From assembly GCF_009834785.1 (NCBI RefSeq), contig NZ_WUYX01000015.1, positions 1 to 64,000 of the forward strand: a DNA stretch of 64,000 bases. The letters are read 5' to 3'. The translations under genes and the position numbers were made by a program. The stretch is from Natronorubrum halalkaliphilum (GTDB lineage: Archaea > Halobacteriota > Halobacteria > Halobacteriales > Natrialbaceae). Positions 1 to 8,699 of this stretch are shown piece after piece. Below the pieces are notes generated by a model that was given only the letters and a program-made list of their open reading frames with translations, was not told the origin of the DNA and did not search any database. How positions within the stretch are numbered: the stretch's first letter is position 1; the number at the start of each line of letters is the position of its first letter.

Positions 1-663
1 CGTGCTGATGTGTCTCGTTTACAATATCAAGCGTGCCGTTCAACAGTGAAATCCGACGCCGTATGGCGATTCAATGGAGCCGATGTTCCCTCGCCTGACG
101 GTCTTGACGAAGTGCAAGCACAGCGGACCCAGATTCGAGCAGAACTGGCCGATGCGAAGCCGGAAATCAAACAAAAGCGAGATCGACTCCGGCGTCGCCT
201 CGTTGAGGACGCACGCGGACTTCTGACCCATCTGTCCACGGAGGAGGATACGAAAAAGGCACAAATAATATCGCTCAAAGAAACGCTGGAGTCCGACCTT
301 CGAGGTGATCTGATAGCGGATGTCGTCGGCTGTTCGAGCGGTTATCCCGGCAAATTCCGTTGGCAAAAAGAAACCGGGACGGTGGTTCTTCGAGCGGATG
401 TCGAACGGCGGCGGATGAATCGGTTTTCAGCGTCCCAGAAAGCCAACATCCATCGGCGTGACAACCACCAGTGTGTTAACTGCGAATCAGACTCGAAACT
501 TCAGGTTCATCATATTATCCCCGTCGACGCAGGCGGTGATAACGAGATGCAAAACGGAGCAACACTCTGTGACACCTGTCACGGCACGCTTCACCGATGG
601 AAACACGGATTTGGCGAAGACTATACCACGATATCGGAATTCTGGACCTGGACGGAGAGATAG
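1..663 (+). CDS. HNH endonuclease domain protein, 5' end outside the window
   Basis: The reading frame is open to the first base, so the true start may lie upstream; a GTG at 10 would give 217 aa. Residues about 35-95 are charged and probably helical or coiled coil. The C-terminal third carries an HNH/McrA-type zinc module: a first CVNC pair, then the LQVHHIIP catalytic histidines, then a second CDTCH pair. The fold is known for metal-dependent DNA nicking or cleavage. It could be a stand-alone nuclease, or part of a restriction or mobile-element locus to the left. The family call is firm; substrate and partners are not visible. Confidence 0.8.
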   Translation, partial: RADVSRLQYQACRSTVKSDAVWRFNGADVPSPDGLDEVQAQRTQIRAELADAKPEIKQKRDRLRRRLVEDARGLLTHLSTEEDTKKAQIISLKETLESDLRGDLIADVVGCSSGYPGKFRWQKETGTVVLRADVERRRMNRFSASQKANIHRRDNHQCVNCESDSKLQVHHIIPVDAGGDNEMQNGATLCDTCHGTLHRWKHGFGEDYTTISEFWTWTER

Positions 664-785
664 AGCCCCCGTTTACCGCGAGCGGCGTGGTCCGTTTACC
701 GTCCTTCCTGCATGCGTCTACGGCACATGACCGCCTCAGCGGGATTCGCCTGTTTCGGCAGTGTCGTTCGACACGGAGAATTGCG

Positions 786-1616
786 TCACCGCAACCCCAG
801 TTTGACGGCTAACCGCTCCCAGACGCCGTCGCCGACATCGCCGACTGCCGCCATCTCCTCGGTCGTGAGTTCGAAATCGAAGATATCGGCGTTTGCTTCG
901 ATGTGTTCGCGGCTCGCAGCCTTCGGAATCGCTGCCACGTTCGGCTGCTGGAGCAACCAGCGCAGGGCGACCTGGGCGGCCGATTTGTCGTGGGGCGCGC
1001 CGACGTCGGCGAGGCGGTCGTCGCCCGGCACGGCACCCTCCGCCAGCGGACTGTAGGCGGTCAGACAGACGTCGTGTTCGACGCAGTACTCGAGCAACTC
1101 GTCCCGATGGTGGTAGGGATGGTACTTCACCTGATTCGCGACGATCGGCGTCTCGGACAGGTCTCGAGCCGACTCGAGTTGCTCGACGGAGAAATTGCTG
1201 ACGCCGATGTGATCGACTGCGCCCTCGTCCTGGAGCTCGTTCATCGCGCCGAGCGTCTCCTCCAGTGGCGCGCGATCGCTGGGTGCGTGGAGCAACAGGA
1301 GGTCGACGGTCGACAACCCGAGTCGCTCGAGGCTCTCGCGAGTGGATTCGAGGACGTCGTCGTGGGCGGCGTTCTCGCGGTGAACTTTGGTCACGACGAA
1401 GACGTCCTCGCGGGGGACGTCACTTGCGGCGATGGCCTCGCCGACGGCACGTTCGTTGTCGTACATCTGGGCGGTATCGATGTGGCGATAGCCGACCGAC
1501 AGTGCGGTCTCGACGGCGCGGCGGCAGTCCGCGCCGGTCATCCGTGCGGTGCCGAAGCCGAGGGCGGGAATCTCGACATCGCCAGCCTCGACAGTGGTTG
1601 CGGCCGAACCGTTCAT
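786..1616 (-). CDS. Aldo/keto reductase
   Basis: A soluble NAD(P)H-dependent oxidoreductase of the AKR superfamily, reducing aldehydes or ketones; the substrate cannot be read from sequence. The catalytic tetrad is visible: Asp and Tyr in GYRHIDTAQMYDNE, Lys in VVTKV, His in LLLLHAP. The C-terminal IPKAAS segment fits cofactor binding. I chose the ATG at 1616 (MNGSAATT) over an in-frame start 24 nt upstream because it begins at the usual family N-terminus. At 276 aa it has normal family length. A second AKR lies at 40838-41680; the two share most motifs but are clearly diverged. It stands alone, with no operon partners. Confidence 0.9.
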   Translation of the reverse strand: MNGSAATTVEAGDVEIPALGFGTARMTGADCRRAVETALSVGYRHIDTAQMYDNERAVGEAIAASDVPREDVFVVTKVHRENAAHDDVLESTRESLERLGLSTVDLLLLHAPSDRAPLEETLGAMNELQDEGAVDHIGVSNFSVEQLESARDLSETPIVANQVKYHPYHHRDELLEYCVEHDVCLTAYSPLAEGAVPGDDRLADVGAPHDKSAAQVALRWLLQQPNVAAIPKAASREHIEANADIFDFELTTEEMAAVGDVGDGVWERLAVKLGLR

Positions 1617-1965
1617 GATGTAATCGTTACCACCACACACACTTCAGTATCGGGCTGGAGTTCGGTGGCCCAACTCCCGAATCCTCGGTAGAGATGACTG
1701 TCCACCGAGTCTGGTACAGTGTTACTACACCGACTATCGTGGACACACGCTACGTCAGTCTGAGTGGTTGGGTCATGCTCCCTCGTGAAATCGACAGTTA
1801 GTCAGACTCGACCTCAGGCCGACCGGTTCGAAGTTCGACGAGGAACCATGACGACTCTCGAGCGCGATAACACCGCTGCAGGAACCGACCCCGATTCGAT
1901 ATCGACACTCTGACAGCGTCAAACGCGACCGCAGTGTATCGCTCCGCTACTGTCGGAAGTCCGGC
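1617..1965. other. Intergenic, no gene seen
   Basis: About 350 bases between the convergent-side end of the mutase gene and the start of the aldo/keto reductase. The only open frames are short with no recognisable domain (one of 21 codons from 1850). I see no tRNA, strong hairpin or repeat-family copy. Confidence 0.5.
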
Positions 1966-3648
1966 TCAGACCGCGCTGCCGGGCTGGTACTCGCCGAACT
2001 CGTCGCGAAGCACGTTACAGATCTCGCCGACCGTCGCGTAGGCCTTCACGGCGTCGATGATGTACGGCATGAGGTTTTCCTCGCTCTGGGCGGCCTCACG
2101 CAGGGCCTCGAGTTTCGCGTCGACGGCCTCGTCGTCGCGGCTCTCGCGGGTCGACTCGAGGCTATCGATCTGTCGCTGCTGGTCTTCGGCGGTGACCTCC
2201 TCAACGTCCATCTCGGGGTCCTCGTCGACCTCGAACTCGTTGACGCCGACGATGATGCGTTCCTGGTCTTCGATCTCCTTCTGGCGGTCGAAAGCCGTGT
2301 CCTGGATCTGGCGCTGGACCCACTGTTGTTCGATCGCTTCGCGCATCCCGCCGCGCTCGTCCACCGCCTCGAGGATTTCGTAGGCCTCTTCCTCGACCTC
2401 GTCGGTCAGCGATTCGACGTAGTAGCTGCCCGCGAGGGGGTCGATGGTGTCGGCTGCTCCCGATTCGTGAGCTAAAATTTGCTGGGTCCGCAGGGCGGTC
2501 CGAACGGACTCCTCGGTCGGCAGGGCGAGGGCTTCGTCCTTGCCGTTGGTGTGGAGACTCTGCGTGCCGCCCAGGACGGCCGCGAGCGCCTGGTAGGCGA
2601 CGCGGACGACGTTGTTCTCGATCTGCTGGGCGGTGAGCATCGAGCCCGCGGTCTGGGTGTGGAACTTGAGCTGTTTCGATTTCGGATCGTCCGCGTCGAA
2701 GCGTTCGTCGATGATGTCGTGCCACATCCGGCGTGCGGCGCGGAACTTGGCGACTTCCTCGAAGATGTTGTTGTGGCCGTTGAAGAAAAAGGACAGTTGG
2801 GGCGCGAACTCGTCGACGTCGAGGCCGGCCTCGATCGCCGTCTCGACGTACTCGATGCCGTCGCCGAGCGTGAAGGCGAGTTCCTGGGCGGCCGTCGCGC
2901 CGGCCTCACGGATGTGGTAGCCCGAGATCGAGATGGTGTTGAACTTCGGCGTCTCGGAGGCGCAAAATTCGAAGATGTCCGTGATGATCCGCATCGACTG
3001 CTCGGGCGGGTAGATGTAGGTGTTGCGGGCGATGTACTCCTTGAGAATATCGTTCTGGATCGTCCCGCGAAGTTCCTCGCGGTCGACGCCCTGCTGGTCG
3101 CCGACGGCGATGTACATCGCGAGCAACACCGAGGCGGGCGCGTTGATCGTCATCGACGTCGAAACTTCGTCCAACGGGATGCCGTCGAAGACGGTTTCCA
3201 TGTCGTCTAACGAGTCGATCGCGACGCCCGCCTTTCCGATCTCGCCGGCGGCCATACTGGCGTCGGAGTCGTGTCCCATCTGCGTCGGCAGATCGAACGC
3301 CATCGAGAGCCCGGTCTGGCCCTGATCGAGCAGGTAGTGATAGCGTTCGTTGGTGTCTTCCGGCGTCGAGAACCCGGCGTACTGGCGCATCGTCCACAGG
3401 CGACCGCGATACCCCGTGGAGTAGACCCCGCGCGTGTACGGCGGCTCGCCCGGATACCCCAGATCCTCCTGATAATCGAGGTCGGCGACGTCCTCGGGCG
3501 TGTAGAGTCGGTCGACTTTCTGGCCCCCCGTATCCGTCGTGAACGTCTCCTTCCGCTCGCCGAACCGATCCAGTACCGGTTCGACCTCCGCCTCGTGCCA
3601 CTCCTCCCGGTCGGCACGGATCTCGTCGAGATCCTCGGAATCGAACAT
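1966..3648 (-). CDS. mcmA1: Methylmalonyl-CoA mutase, large (catalytic) subunit
   Basis: Catalyses interconversion of (R)-methylmalonyl-CoA and succinyl-CoA in propionate/branched-chain degradation or the methylaspartate cycle, together with a separate B12-binding subunit. The 560 aa protein matches the TIM-barrel catalytic half: [20 protein letters not shown] near residue 80, [17 protein letters not shown] near 120, and the conserved [15 protein letters not shown] and [18 protein letters not shown] blocks. There is no C-terminal cobalamin domain, as usual for the split archaeal enzyme; the small subunit is not in this window. The open frame extends about 420 nt further upstream, but those residues are basic and non-homologous, so I placed the start at the ATG at 3648. 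Confidence 0.95.
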   Translation of the reverse strand: MFDSEDLDEIRADREEWHEAEVEPVLDRFGERKETFTTDTGGQKVDRLYTPEDVADLDYQEDLGYPGEPPYTRGVYSTGYRGRLWTMRQYAGFSTPEDTNERYHYLLDQGQTGLSMAFDLPTQMGHDSDASMAAGEIGKAGVAIDSLDDMETVFDGIPLDEVSTSMTINAPASVLLAMYIAVGDQQGVDREELRGTIQNDILKEYIARNTYIYPPEQSMRIITDIFEFCASETPKFNTISISGYHIREAGATAAQELAFTLGDGIEYVETAIEAGLDVDEFAPQLSFFFNGHNNIFEEVAKFRAARRMWHDIIDERFDADDPKSKQLKFHTQTAGSMLTAQQIENNVVRVAYQALAAVLGGTQSLHTNGKDEALALPTEESVRTALRTQQILAHESGAADTIDPLAGSYYVESLTDEVEEEAYEILEAVDERGGMREAIEQQWVQRQIQDTAFDRQKEIEDQERIIVGVNEFEVDEDPEMDVEEVTAEDQQRQIDSLESTRESRDDEAVDAKLEALREAAQSEENLMPYIIDAVKAYATVGEICNVLRDEFGEYQPGSAV

Positions 3649-3855
3649 TATGAGTACCGTGGATGGGACGGGGCTTGAAGGTTGGTGAACGCGGCCAGAA
3701 TCGCTCGAGCGGCGGCCGTTGATCCACGAAGCGACCCCGAACGCCGCCGATCGGTCGGGTGTCCGGTGTCGGCTGACGGACGCAACCGGTTTGCAAATAC
3801 GACTGTCACCCGAGCCGGTACGACCGTTTTTCACTCGGGGCGTGGGAGAGCCGAT

Positions 3856-4092
3856 ATGGAGCCGTCGTTGCCGACCAACGAGAGCCGTGATCGTCGCCGC
3901 GCGACGCTGTACGTCGTCCCGTTTCTCGCGCTCGGGCTGGTGAACCTCGCGACGCTGCTTCGGTGGGGGCTGGATCCGCTCTGGGCCTTTGCAATCCTGC
4001 CGCCGATTCTGGCCGTCACGGTCGTCGCCTGGGTCGCGTTCTGTCACGGGTTCGATCGGCGGCCGCACCAGCCGGGCGGCCCCAACGAGTAA
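3856..4092 (+). CDS. Small membrane protein, two transmembrane segments
   Basis: A 78-aa protein with a charged N-terminus (ESRDRRRA), then two hydrophobic stretches of about 20 residues separated by a short loop (RWGLDPLW), then a polar tail with His and Pro. This resembles small haloarchaeal two-helix membrane proteins near transporter subunits, but I see no diagnostic motif. The ATG at 3856 follows a plausible leaderless promoter and the composition is coding-like. Function unknown. Confidence 0.6.
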   Translation: MEPSLPTNESRDRRRATLYVVPFLALGLVNLATLLRWGLDPLWAFAILPPILAVTVVAWVAFCHGFDRRPHQPGGPNE

Positions 4093-4099
4093 CGGCCAG

Positions 4100-4726
4100 C
4101 TATCGACCCGTATCGTACTTGTACGTCGCCGACTCGGCGTCGATCCCGAAGTCCTCGGCGGATTCGTCGTCCGACACCTCGTCGCGACCCTCGGGGGCGC
4201 GCTTGAACGCTTCTCGGAGCCGTTCGGGCATCCGGAAGCGGTCGATATCGATCTCGAGCGGGACGGCGTCCGGATCGACCCCGTCGCGTTTGTCCTCGAG
4301 GCGTTCCCGTAGAACCTCCGGCAGCTGTGAGTCGTCGATTCTGCGGAAGCCGAACTGGGCGAGATAGCTCCCCTCGCTCGTCAGTACGTAAACGGTCTCG
4401 AACCCTTCGTCACCGGCGTACTCGACGAGTCGTTCGACGACGTGGGCACCGACGCCCTGTTCGCGCCAGCCCTCGAGTACGCCGATGCTGGTCAGTTCGC
4501 AGACGTCGCTTGCGCGCCCGCCGGCGCGATCGGAGTCGGCGTCAGCCGATCCAGCGTCGTCGGTTTTGTGGATGCGAATGCGACCGAACCCGGCTTTCTC
4601 GCCGGACTGTTCGTCGATGGCGACGACGTAATCGCGCGAGCGGAACGCCGTCTCGTCGAGGCCCATCGCCTCGAGGTGATCGAGTAACCAGACCTCCTCC
4701 CTGTTTTTCGCGTCCCGCACGTACAT
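4100..4726 (-). CDS. GNAT family N-acetyltransferase
   Basis: A 208-aa acetyl-CoA-dependent acetyltransferase. The core GNAT pattern is present: [22 protein letters not shown] contains the Q/R-x-x-G-x-G/A acetyl-CoA loop, and [18 protein letters not shown] is the typical C-terminal beta-alpha element. An acidic insertion (about residues 60-75) and an acidic tail are halophilic additions. The open frame runs far upstream but only the part from the ATG at 4726 has normal composition. The acceptor substrate is unknown. Confidence 0.85.
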   Translation of the reverse strand: MYVRDAKNREEVWLLDHLEAMGLDETAFRSRDYVVAIDEQSGEKAGFGRIRIHKTDDAGSADADSDRAGGRASDVCELTSIGVLEGWREQGVGAHVVERLVEYAGDEGFETVYVLTSEGSYLAQFGFRRIDDSQLPEVLRERLEDKRDGVDPDAVPLEIDIDRFRMPERLREAFKRAPEGRDEVSDDESAEDFGIDAESATYKYDTGR

Positions 4727-4739
4727 GATTCGAGGTACG

Positions 4740-5145
4740 GCGCGTACGGCCAAAAGTATTTGCGGGTCAGCAACCGCTGTCGCGGACGTTCGGTTGCGGT
4801 CCTGGGACGTGTTCGCGCCGCTCCGTCGCCACCGAGTCGGTCGAGTCGGGCGTACACGATCGGCGTTCTCGAGCGCGGCACTTCGACGCCCTCGATGTGG
4901 TCTAGATAGGCCGACGTTCCGGACCGGTAGCTCAGGAGACCGGGGAGCAGTCCGATTCCGACGACGATCCCCAGGCTCGTCGCGGGATCCGGAGCGGAGC
5001 GCCAGAGGTGCGAAAGCCCGAGATAGCCGACGAGAGCAAGCCCCAGATAACACAGGAGAACCAGACAGCCGACGACGATCATCAGGAGCCGCGTTCCCGT
5101 CGAACGGTGCGCATTGCTGTCCGTTCCGACGGCCGGCCGTGACAA
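4740..5145 (-). pseudogene. N-terminal remnant resembling an M48 family peptidase
   Basis: A TTG-started frame encodes two hydrophobic segments (MIVVGCLVLLCYLGLALVG and LGIVVGIGLLPGLLSY) followed by YRSGTSAYLDHIEGVEVPRS and TPIVYARLDRL. As I recall them, haloarchaeal M48 peptidases begin in this way (a YRFGT-type motif, then a charged segment before the catalytic domain). The HEXXH zinc site and the whole catalytic region are missing: similarity stops near 4830 and the frame runs into the GNAT gene. I infer a 3'-truncated gene. A free-standing two-helix membrane protein is the alternative. Confidence 0.45.
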
Positions 5146-5211
5146 ACGGGTGTCGGATCGCGGGTTTTGACCGGCGAATCGAGGTCCCGACGGCGCTCGG
5201 CCTCGAGGGGG

Positions 5212-6132
5212 TTAGCCGGCGATCTGTCGGCTGCGCCGTTTCGCGGTCGTCCAGCACTCGTCCGTCGGTGCGACCCACGGGACGAGAACGATGGCCGCGA
5301 GAAACAGCGCGGACCAGCAGACGATGAACGCGCGGTTGCCGATTCCCAGGTCGGTCACGACCCACGTACCGACGACGACGGCGACGCCGAGGAGCGGAAC
5401 GAGATACTCCCAAATTGACGCTCGCATCGCGGCTGCGATCGTCGGCGCGTAATACCAGGCGAGCAGTCCGCCGACGCTCCCGCCGAAGACGATATGTGCG
5501 TTGCGGCTGCCGACGGCGGCGACGGCGATCAGCGCGACGGCGAAGCCGACCGCGAACGCAGCCGTCGCCTCGTCGACCGTCGTTCGCCGGGAAACAGTTC
5601 TTCTCGCCAGATACAGCAGCGTGAGAAAGGCGAGGCCGTAGGCGATGCCGCCGGCGACGTCGCCCGGAAAGTGAACGGCGAGTCCGACTCGAGTGAAGCC
5701 AACCCACCCGATGGCAGCGATACCGGCGACAGCGCGTCGCCGGAGGGTGCTTACCGGCAGGTCGACGACGATCAGGCCGATGATGATCGTCGCCGCCATC
5801 GCGTGGCCGCTGGGAAAGCTCGTCGTCGAGATGTGTGCGGCGTGTTCGTACCAGGGGACGAACCATCCGGGGAAATCTTCGGCACCGACGGGCGGGCCGA
5901 CGATCGGCCGGCTCGCCGTGTGATACGACTTGGTGAGCGACATCAGTCCGTAACAGCCGATCACGCCGCCGAGCCACGGCGCGACGAGGTCGCGGTTCGC
6001 CCAGTAGGCGGCGATCAGCGTCGGTGCGATCAGGTAGACGCTCCCGAGGTACGAGAGGACGACCATGATGACGCCCAGCCAGGAGGGGACGGCGTCGCGG
6101 ACGGCTTCGACGACAGCGGGATCGAACCACAT
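5212..6132 (-). CDS. PAP2 superfamily membrane phosphatase
   Basis: A 306-aa integral membrane lipid-phosphatase-like protein. The three phosphatase motifs are present in order: KSYHTASRP (KX6RP), FPSGHAMA (PSGH), and TRVGLAVHFPGD (a variant SRX5HX3D). Several hydrophobic helices surround them, and there is an additional multi-helix C-terminal part. The family removes phosphate from lipid phosphates such as isoprenoid diphosphates. The ATG at 6132 (MWFDP) is preferred over a TTG 15 nt upstream. Confidence 0.9.
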   Translation of the reverse strand: MWFDPAVVEAVRDAVPSWLGVIMVVLSYLGSVYLIAPTLIAAYWANRDLVAPWLGGVIGCYGLMSLTKSYHTASRPIVGPPVGAEDFPGWFVPWYEHAAHISTTSFPSGHAMAATIIIGLIVVDLPVSTLRRRAVAGIAAIGWVGFTRVGLAVHFPGDVAGGIAYGLAFLTLLYLARRTVSRRTTVDEATAAFAVGFAVALIAVAAVGSRNAHIVFGGSVGGLLAWYYAPTIAAAMRASIWEYLVPLLGVAVVVGTWVVTDLGIGNRAFIVCWSALFLAAIVLVPWVAPTDECWTTAKRRSRQIAG

Positions 6133-6219
6133 CGAGAAGCAGTTCAATATACCAACCGGTATTTCTTTCGATCATTGATGAACGGTCGATGAATAGAACA
6201 GCCGTTCGCGACGGCTCCC

Positions 6220-7155
6220 CTACCCCGCCGTCAGCGCCTCTTCGAGTCGGTCCTCGATGTCCTCGAGGTCCTCGCGAAGCGCTTCGCCCGCGGCGTCCTC
6301 GAGGTCGTCGATGCGGTCGGCGATCCCCTGTAGTCGTGAGTATTTTTCGTCCTCGTCGACGCCGGTCTTCTGGACGTAGACGGTTTCGATCGTGTCGTAG
6401 ACCGCGTCTTCCGAGAGATCGGTCACGGAGAGCACGACGTCGAGTTTGTCCGGATCGACCCCCAGAACCCACTCGCGAGGGATGCCGTGATCGTCGAGCG
6501 CGGCGAGAACGGTTTCGTCGTCCGCCGGCCGACGGCGTTCGCGGGTGGTCCGTCGAACCGTCCCGAAGCGCCCGTGAAGCTCCTGTTCGGGGCCCAGCCG
6601 CTCGAGCAGTTCGTCTCGAGCCGTCTTTCGCACGCCGTCGGCACCGCGCTGGACGTCCGAGGCGAGGACGTAGTAGTCCGTCAGAAGATCGGTGTCCAGC
6701 GAGTCGACGCTGAACGGCCCCTCCGCCTCGAGGCGTTCGATCTGGTGGGCGAGCAACAGCGCGTCGTCGCGGACGCGCTCGGGCGGGGTCCGGGCCTCGG
6801 CCGCCGAGACGAGAAACGGGCTCTCGCCGCCGGCCGCGTCCGCGGGGGATTTGACGATCGTGTCGTCCTCGACGGTGTACGCGTCGGAGAGCGTGAGCAC
6901 CGTCGCGTACGGCTCGACGCCCGGCTGGAGGTCGTCGATCGACATCGCCTGGCCCTCGAGTTGCTCGTCGAAGACGCCGAACTGCTCGCGCCAGAGTGGC
7001 CGTTCCTCGGCGCTGTCCGCAAAGCGGACGACGAGTCGGTCCGCCGCGGTCGTCTCGATTCTGAACGGCCGCTCGGACAGCGGCGTCACCAGTTCGGCTC
7101 CGGGTTCGATGTCGGCACACTGGGATCGGAGGTCGGCCCAGTCGTCGTCGTTCAT
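6220..7155 (-). CDS. Conserved haloarchaeal hypothetical protein
   Basis: A soluble, very acidic 311-aa protein with no motif I recognise. It begins MNDDDWADL. The central part holds an ERVRDDALLLAHQIERLEAE helix, a positively charged TTRERRRP turn, and a predicted coiled-coil C-terminus (about residues 265-305) rich in Asp and Glu. The start at 7155 is the only ATG with normal downstream composition. It stands alone; function unknown. Confidence 0.7.
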   Translation of the reverse strand: MNDDDWADLRSQCADIEPGAELVTPLSERPFRIETTAADRLVVRFADSAEERPLWREQFGVFDEQLEGQAMSIDDLQPGVEPYATVLTLSDAYTVEDDTIVKSPADAAGGESPFLVSAAEARTPPERVRDDALLLAHQIERLEAEGPFSVDSLDTDLLTDYYVLASDVQRGADGVRKTARDELLERLGPEQELHGRFGTVRRTTRERRRPADDETVLAALDDHGIPREWVLGVDPDKLDVVLSVTDLSEDAVYDTIETVYVQKTGVDEDEKYSRLQGIADRIDDLEDAAGEALREDLEDIEDRLEEALTAG

Positions 7156-7341
7156 AGCGTGGTCTCGGACGCTGGCGGACAAAAAGCAGCGGCCGGAATC
7201 TGCGGCCGTCGCGGCTCATTCCGGAGCGAAAGGTGAGGATCGGTCCGGTCGAACTGGACGGTGTCTCGAGAGGCGCGCCGGTCCGACGGCCATGACAGTT
7301 TGTGGCAAACCGTTAGGCCGCTGCTCGATGCAGTGGCGTCT

Positions 7342-7647
7342 ATGAACTGTCGGTTCTGCAACGACGCGGTTCCGTTCACCCAACACGAGATGGCGCATCA
7401 CCTCTTCGAACTCACCGATATCGACGCTCGGTGGCGGCTCTGCCGCGACTGCGCCGAAATCCGAACGGAGGGAACCAAATACCACGGCGCGGGCAACCAG
7501 CAGGAACGCGGCTCGTGCATCGACTGCGACAACGACGCCGAGTACGGGATTACCCTCCTGAAGGAGACGCCTGCCGGGGACGTCGTCCCCGACGATCACG
7601 TGTATCATGTTCTGTGTGCGGACCATTTCGACGATCGCCAGCACTGA
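7342..7647 (+). CDS. Small zinc-ribbon-like protein
   Basis: A 101-aa protein with cysteine pairs CRFC (residue 3), CRDC (about 36) and CIDC (about 57), plus further Cys/His (HVLCADHF) at the C-terminus. This spacing suggests one or two zinc-binding knuckles. Start ATG at 7342. The gene ends immediately before a repeat-family copy that begins at 7647. Function unknown; nucleic-acid or protein binding is a guess. Confidence 0.7.
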   Translation: MNCRFCNDAVPFTQHEMAHHLFELTDIDARWRLCRDCAEIRTEGTKYHGAGNQQERGSCIDCDNDAEYGITLLKETPAGDVVPDDHVYHVLCADHFDDRQH

Positions 7648-7734
7648 TACGGATTGCTGTAACTAGTTACCGCCGGTCACCAGAGCGGGATCGGCGATCG
7701 GCGATCGGCGGTAATTGACTACAGTAAACCGTAT
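7647..7734. repeat. Palindromic interspersed repeat, copy A
   Basis: An 88-bp imperfect palindrome. The left arm reads ATACGGATTGCTGTAACTAG and the right arm, read in reverse complement, starts ATACGGTTTACTGTAGTCAA. The interior is GC-rich with GATCGGC units. The same ends recur near 8479, 17236, 47374 and 54737. The copy lies against the zinc-ribbon gene and overlaps the 3' end of the HAD reading frame, supplying its stop codon. It may be a MITE or a folded RNA terminator. Confidence 0.8.
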
Positions 7735-8436
7735 GAGAGGGGACTCACTCGAGCACCGCCGGCAGTTGCGTGAGCGATGAAGTCGATACGTCGGCGTGAC
7801 GTCGCGGGTGTCTGCGGTTTCGATTTCGGTGCCGGTGTCGGTGTCGGTTTTACAGTCCGCACTCGAGCGCGTGAGCAACGCCGAATCGATACCCGCGTTG
7901 TGGGCCGCCCGCACGTCGACCGACCGATCGCCCACGTACAACGCCGATTCGGCCTCGAGGGAATCCATCGCGTTCTCGATATTCGTCGGATCGGGCTTGC
8001 GTCGGGCGAACCCGTCCGGAGTCAGCGGACAGCCGTGGACGGTTTCGAACAGCGACCGGAGGCGAACCCGGTCGAGCAGTTTCGTGACCACGGTCGGGTG
8101 GTTGTCGCTGACGACTCCGAGTGGCTGCTCGAGCGATCGGACGGCGGCCACGTCGTCGTAGACCGAGCGCAGCCCGCGCTCGACCGCTCCGAGTTGCGTG
8201 CGAATCAGGTCGCGTGTCGCCTGCGTACAGAAGACATCGGCATCGATCTCGAGGTGTCGACAGCGGTCGGCGATCGACTCGAAGTCGCCGGACATGAGCT
8301 CTCGGAGCGTCTTCGCCGTCGGCCCGGACCGGCCGAATTTTGCGTACGTTCGCTCGAGCGCGTCGGACAGTCGCCGCGACGACGGTGTTTCGACCACGAC
8401 GCCATCGAAATCGAACAGGACCGCGTCGTACTGCAT
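7663..8436 (-). CDS. HAD superfamily hydrolase, probably frameshifted at the C-terminus
   Basis: A phosphoglycolate-phosphatase-like hydrolase. The catalytic core is complete: LFDFDGVVVE (motif I, DxD), GVVSDN (motif II), RRKPDP (motif III Lys) and YVGDRSVDV (motif IV). After residue about 217 the encoded frame becomes basic and runs into repeat copy A, ending with translated repeat sequence. In the next frame, positions 7784-7745 read STSSLTQLPAVLE then stop, a typical C-terminus for this family, so a single-base indel near 7783-7786 is likely. A hexanucleotide repeat (7816-7850) precedes the break and encodes a Thr/Asp-rich linker. The ancestral gene would have ended at 7745. Confidence 0.8.
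   Translation of the reverse strand: MQYDAVLFDFDGVVVETPSSRRLSDALERTYAKFGRSGPTAKTLRELMSGDFESIADRCRHLEIDADVFCTQATRDLIRTQLGAVERGLRSVYDDVAAVRSLEQPLGVVSDNHPTVVTKLLDRVRLRSLFETVHGCPLTPDGFARRKPDPTNIENAMDSLEAESALYVGDRSVDVRAAHNAGIDSALLTRSSADCKTDTDTGTEIETADTRDVTPTYRLHRSRNCRRCSSESPLIRFTVVNYRRSPIADPALVTGGN
7816..7850. repeat. Degenerate GGTGTC-type hexanucleotide tract
   Basis: A short tract of near-hexameric units (GGTTTC, GATTTC, GGTGCC, GGTGTC, GGTGTC) lying inside the 3' part of the HAD gene, where it encodes alternating Thr/Asp-type residues. Similar tracts occur near 24810, 45606 and 47212. Confidence 0.5.
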
Positions 8437-8478
8437 TGCTGAGTCGGTACTCGCCGGGAAAGAAAAAGATACCTACTG

Positions 8479-8557
8479 AGACGGATCGCTGCCCGTCGGT
8501 GTCTGTGGGACCGCGACCGTCCTGCGGTCGCGACGGTACATCGTACAGCAACCCGTA
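8479..8557. repeat. Palindromic interspersed repeat, copy E
   Basis: The left end AGACGGATCGCTG and right end TACAGCAACCCGTATGAGAG match the repeat family (right end nearly identical to copy A after reverse-complement alignment). The centre holds a strong hairpin, CGCGACCG and CGGTCGCG separated by about five bases. It lies between the divergent HAD and S9 peptidase genes. Confidence 0.6.
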
Positions 8558-8699
8558 TGAGAGATCGGCACGCGTCACGACGCGATCGACGGCGTTTCGG
8601 ACGATCCAGGGATGATCGATCCGGCGCCGGGCTCGGCGGATCAGTTACCCAGTTTTCATGTTCTCGAAAAACTAAGTTCGTCCGCTGAGATGCGTCGCT

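Noticed and set aside
4915-4945. Sequence GGTAGCTCAG resembling a tRNA D-arm
   Set aside because: No acceptor stem, anticodon arm or T-arm could be placed around it, and it lies inside the reading frame of the M48-like remnant.
4100-7219. A very long minus-strand open frame of over 1000 codons
   Set aside because: Only its last about 208 codons (the GNAT gene) have normal composition. The rest is Arg-rich sequence overlapping the PAP2 and hypothetical genes in other frames.
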